This document shows positions 60,580-64,000 of a DNA stretch of 64,000 bases, one piece after another. The notes beneath the pieces were generated by a model that had not been told where the DNA came from, did not search any database, and worked only from the letters and a program-made list of their open reading frames with translations. The translations under genes and the position numbers were made by a program. Position 1 is the first letter of the stretch; every line of letters begins with the position of its first letter. Source of the DNA: an uncultured Bacteroidales bacterium (GTDB lineage: Bacteria; Bacteroidota; Bacteroidia; Bacteroidales; Tenuifilaceae); NCBI GenBank assembly GCA_937926785.1, contig CALBBQ010000002.1, positions 16,565 through 80,564 of the forward strand. Reading direction: 5' to 3'.

Positions 60580-61514
60580 TCAAAACAAGCTATATTGCAC
60601 TTGCGGGCGCTCCTCCCTGAGCCAGTCCCTGTCGGGTTTTTCTAAAAACCGTATTAAATGGATGTAGCTGAACAAGTGGATTTTGCAAAAGCTGACCAGA
60701 TTGGAGAACGGCCACGCTTTCTTTACTCTTTTTTGCACAACGGTCATCAACAGGTTGGCGATTAGGGCGCAATAAATCTGTATTTTGATCGCGTTTTCGT
60801 TGTCGCCAAGAAAGTACTTCAGCGGGAAGTTCTGCTTGAGCTGTTTGAACAGCAGCTCTATTTGCCATCGCAGCTTGTAAATGGCGGCCACCAAATCGGG
60901 TCTCATCTCGAACAAGCTGGTCAAAAACTCGAACTCGCGCTTGAGGGCACGGTCGTAAAACCTGATTCTGCGCAACTCGACCTGGCTCTTCTACAGCCGT
61001 CCTTGACGATGACCTCAATGATTTGGTCTTCAAGCAAGCCGGAGTGAATTTCTTCGGCAACAGGGTTTGTTTCCAAGGTCCGGTAAACGGCGTTGTCCTT
61101 TATCCGGGTCACAAAGCCTGTTTGGGTTTCCCCGAACCGATTGAAGGCTCTGTAATCGTTATACTCCTTGTCAAAAACATAAATGGTGCTGGAGTCCAGC
61201 TTCAGCTTCTCGAGCAGTACGTGGTCGTTCTTAGCCGCCCCGGTAAACCATACCATCCGGGGTACCGTTTCGTCGACGTTTATAACGGTATGTACCTTTA
61301 TCTCGCCTTTCTTGCACCTGTTTTAGGGATTTCGGCCAACACGCCTCAGAATATCCTTGAAAAGGCTGATGGTGGTGCTGTCAATTATCTCCACCTGCCT
61401 GTCTATAACATCCCTTATTCAGCTGTCCGATAAATGGTGGCCGTATTTTCGGAGCAGCTTATTGTAAACGCTGCCGAAAACCGACTGTCCAAAAAAGTGT
61501 GTACTTTTATCCAT
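60580..61514 (-). pseudogene. degraded IS4-family transposase
   Basis: Minus strand: MDKSTHFFGQSVFGSVYNKLLRKYGHHLSDS*IRDVIDRQVEIIDSTTISLFKDILRRVGRNP*NRCKKGEIKVHTVINVDETVPRMVWFTGAA..., then a frameshift near 60970-61010 into LRRIRFYDRALKREFEFLTSLFEMRPDLVAAIYKLRWQIELLFKQLKQNFPLKYFLGDNENAIKIQIYCALIANLL. Confidence 0.9.
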
Positions 61515-61727
61515 CGTAGCTAGGTGTTTGTGGTAAAACAAAACTACTGTAGAGCTTTGAAGGACAAACGCCTTATGGTTCTATAAATTTTATCCCGGAA
61601 AACAGTAATTTTTAATATATTTCTCCTGTAAAAAAAAATTTTTATTTGTTTGTTTATAATTAAAATTTAATATATATTAGTGCTTATATTTTATATGACA
61701 CTATCATACAAATACAACATAAATTAG

Positions 61728-62582
61728 ATGTGTTTGTATAGTTTTGTGACACATATAAGTAAGTTAGAGCCAATGCATAAAAAAAACCAGAACGACACTT
61801 TTGGTCGCAACGACATTCTAACTTTGGCTAAAAAATTTAATACAATAAAAATGAATCAGACTCAAGAAAAATTAAACGAGTTGTATGACAGTTATCTTGA
61901 AAAAGTTTTGTCGAACAAGGAAATTTCAAATTACATTTTAAATGATACAATTTCATCTCCTTTATTCATAAATCTTGATTTATCTAGCAATAATTATATC
62001 GAATCTGATGTGAAAATTTTATATGTAGGTAAAGAAAATAATGGTTGGTTCGGTTTTAATGAAAGAAATGTATATGGGATGAACAACGACATTTTCGAAA
62101 AAGAAAAATATTTAAATTCATTACTCGATTTGTATGGGAGATTTGAACTTGGGAAAAAGTACCAAAAACCATTTTTTTTATTCAAGGATATACTTGCGGA
62201 GAAAATCGAAGAAAGAAATTATAAAGTGGGCGTTTTATGGTCAAATCTGTTAAGATTTGATTGTCAAAATAAGTGGGAATTGAAAAAGAAAGTATTTGAA
62301 ATTGATGGAAATGAAATATTAAAAAAAGAAATTGAAATACTAAAGCCAAATTTAATTGTTTTTGTTACAGGTCCTAATTATGACTATTTTATTGATAAAA
62401 CTTTTATTGAAAATGAATACATTCAAATTAATAACAAACCAATTAGAGAAAAATGTATAATAAAACACCAAAATCTTCCGAGAAATACTTTTCGAATATA
62501 TCACCCTGATTATCAATTAAGACTTGGTAAAAACTACCGATGGGATATTGTAGACGAAATAGTGAAACTATCTGTCTTTTAA
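61728..62582 (+). CDS. hypothetical protein, possibly uracil-DNA-glycosylase-fold-like
   Basis: ILYVGKENNGWFG ... LWSNLLRFD ... ILKPNLIVFVTGPNYD is reminiscent of UDG-superfamily proteins; likely start MNQTQEKL at 61851. Weak assignment. Confidence 0.55.
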   Translation: MCLYSFVTHISKLEPMHKKNQNDTFGRNDILTLAKKFNTIKMNQTQEKLNELYDSYLEKVLSNKEISNYILNDTISSPLFINLDLSSNNYIESDVKILYVGKENNGWFGFNERNVYGMNNDIFEKEKYLNSLLDLYGRFELGKKYQKPFFLFKDILAEKIEERNYKVGVLWSNLLRFDCQNKWELKKKVFEIDGNEILKKEIEILKPNLIVFVTGPNYDYFIDKTFIENEYIQINNKPIREKCIIKHQNLPRNTFRIYHPDYQLRLGKNYRWDIVDEIVKLSVF

Positions 62583-62645
62583 ACGAATTGTTTAACATCA
62601 AAACTGGGAAACTGAAAACATTAGAGTAAGTGTTACTTAAAACTT

Positions 62646-62996
62646 ATGGTTATGGCAAATTTTTATTGTAAGCATTGTGGGCAAAAATTCTCTGATGTAA
62701 GAACTCTTACATCAATTAGTTGCTCAAAAAGTCCAAGTAAAAAACACGAACTTTTTGAGGGTGAAGAACAAAAGGAATACTTCTGCACTCATTGTGGGCA
62801 AAAATTTAATGACTTAAGAACTTTATTGTCAATTTCTTGCTCTAAAAGTCCTTCAAAATTTCATCAAGCATATGAAGGTGGTATTAAAGCCAAATACACG
62901 TGCAAATATTGTGGTCAGCAGTTTAATGACATAAGAACATTGGTGTCTATATCGTGTTCAAAAAGTCCTTCAAAATTTCACCAACCATCAAGATAA
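62646..62996 (+). CDS. small protein of three tandem CxxC...C...H putative zinc-binding repeats
   Basis: Three copies of [YF]xCxxCGQxFxDxRTLxSISCSKSPSKxH in 116 aa. Confidence 0.85.
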   Translation: MVMANFYCKHCGQKFSDVRTLTSISCSKSPSKKHELFEGEEQKEYFCTHCGQKFNDLRTLLSISCSKSPSKFHQAYEGGIKAKYTCKYCGQQFNDIRTLVSISCSKSPSKFHQPSR

Positions 62997-63009
62997 AGAA
63001 ACTAAAATT

Positions 63010-64000
63010 ATGAAAAAGAACCTTTGGATAATTGGGATAATATTATTTACAGCATTATTCATTTTATCAGCTGTAATTTTTAAAATCTTTGTTATTGAAA
63101 TTCTTCCTTCTCAATTTTATGGTGCTTTAATTGGTGTTGTGATAACTGCAATTATTACAGTTCTGTTATTACAAGGTCAAACAGCAAGTGAAGAAACTAA
63201 AGAAAGAAATGTTAAGGTGTTCGAAGAAAAAACCAAACGTTACAATAAGTTTATTGATAAATTATGGGACATCTGGGATGATAGAAAAGTTACACTTGAA
63301 GAACTTAACGAACTTATTAACCTCCTTTTAAAAGATATTATTATTTACACAAATCATTTAACCGTAGATAAAATACTAGATTCTCTTCTAAAAATTTCTT
63401 CTGTTGTTGGGAAAGAGGAGTTAAATAAAAAATCTTCAGGTGTAATCCAAAGCGAAATTTTTAACATAATTAACTATTTATCTGAAGAACTTAAGTTGGG
63501 TGGTAAGATTGAACCTGATATGCAGAAAAAATTAAATGAACTGGAAAGAAAAGTAATACCATTTATTATTCAAAAAGAATTTAAAAAGAAGTACATACAA
63601 GAAACAATCGATATATTAAACAAGACTGATCAAGTAAATTTTTCTAGTATAAATTATGAAAAGGGATATTTAATGTGTCAAGTTAAAAACTCAAATGTAT
63701 ATTTCACTGCAGGTCCACTAGAAAGAGAAATTAGCAATAGTGCATTTATTGGAATATATGTTGAGTTTTGGAATAATAGAAATTTTCAAAAATATCGAGA
63801 TGCAGTTCGAGGTTGGAGAAAAGATTATTTAAGAGGTGGTTTGTTTTGGTACAGTCCATCAGACATAATAAACTTTAATAATACCGAAGAAATTGAGCAA
63901 AAGTTTTATGAGGTTACAAATAAAGACAAAAATATAAATTTTTTAGCCAATGAAATAATTAAACATTATCAGAACTGGAACATTGACGGCAAAAAGATTG
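63010..64000 (+). CDS. membrane-anchored, coiled-coil-containing hypothetical protein, open at window edge
   Basis: ATG at 63010: MKKNLWIIGIILFTALFILSAVIFKIFVIEILPSQFYGALIGVVITAIITVLLLQGQTASEETKERNVKVFEEKTKRYNKFIDKLW...; no stop seen up to the edge. Confidence 0.75.
   Translation, partial: MKKNLWIIGIILFTALFILSAVIFKIFVIEILPSQFYGALIGVVITAIITVLLLQGQTASEETKERNVKVFEEKTKRYNKFIDKLWDIWDDRKVTLEELNELINLLLKDIIIYTNHLTVDKILDSLLKISSVVGKEELNKKSSGVIQSEIFNIINYLSEELKLGGKIEPDMQKKLNELERKVIPFIIQKEFKKKYIQETIDILNKTDQVNFSSINYEKGYLMCQVKNSNVYFTAGPLEREISNSAFIGIYVEFWNNRNFQKYRDAVRGWRKDYLRGGLFWYSPSDIINFNNTEEIEQKFYEVTNKDKNINFLANEIIKHYQNWNIDGKKI

Noticed and set aside
60590-61060. 156-aa ORF in the IS region (also 61023-61433 plus)
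   Set aside because: Alternative frames of the decayed transposase; the real family motifs are in the other minus-strand frames.
62664-62980. Repeats spaced about 115 bp, considered as CRISPR
   Set aside because: The repeat is coding, in frame, and diverges at the DNA level; there are no short unique spacers.

Overview
This 64 kb window comes from a Bacteroidota (Bacteroidales-like) chromosome. The evidence is TonB-dependent receptors, TAnnTTTG-type promoter elements, and gene content. I did all family assignments by reading the supplied translations; no database search was run. Most of the window is ordinary housekeeping: UvrA, SerA/SerC, GcvT, NhaD, PruA, Tex, MutS2, FtsE-like, TlyA, an M14 peptidase, a tungstate/molybdate ABC transporter with a ModE-like regulator, and PpnP. 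No tRNA, rRNA or CRISPR array was found. The main accessory locus is about 22.7-35.1 kb, all on the minus strand. It has two complete, differently organised HydABC-type [FeFe]-hydrogenase gene sets. Between them lies a signalling-like block: two DRTGG proteins, two HATPase/anti-sigma-like proteins, a PHP-domain protein, and a HydS-like divergent [FeFe]-hydrogenase domain protein. Inverted repeats of the form TTGTTA-N6-TAACA(A) (Rex-like or Crp/Fnr-like) precede each of the three apparent transcription units of this locus. A perfect TTGTTAA-N4-TTAACAA copy precedes nhaD. Other items worth a look: a four-helix-bundle (S23-like) gene flanked by inverted repeats inside the ser operon, an alpha-L-fucosidase N-terminal remnant, a degraded IS4-type transposase, and an AT-rich, poorly characterised cassette running off the right edge.
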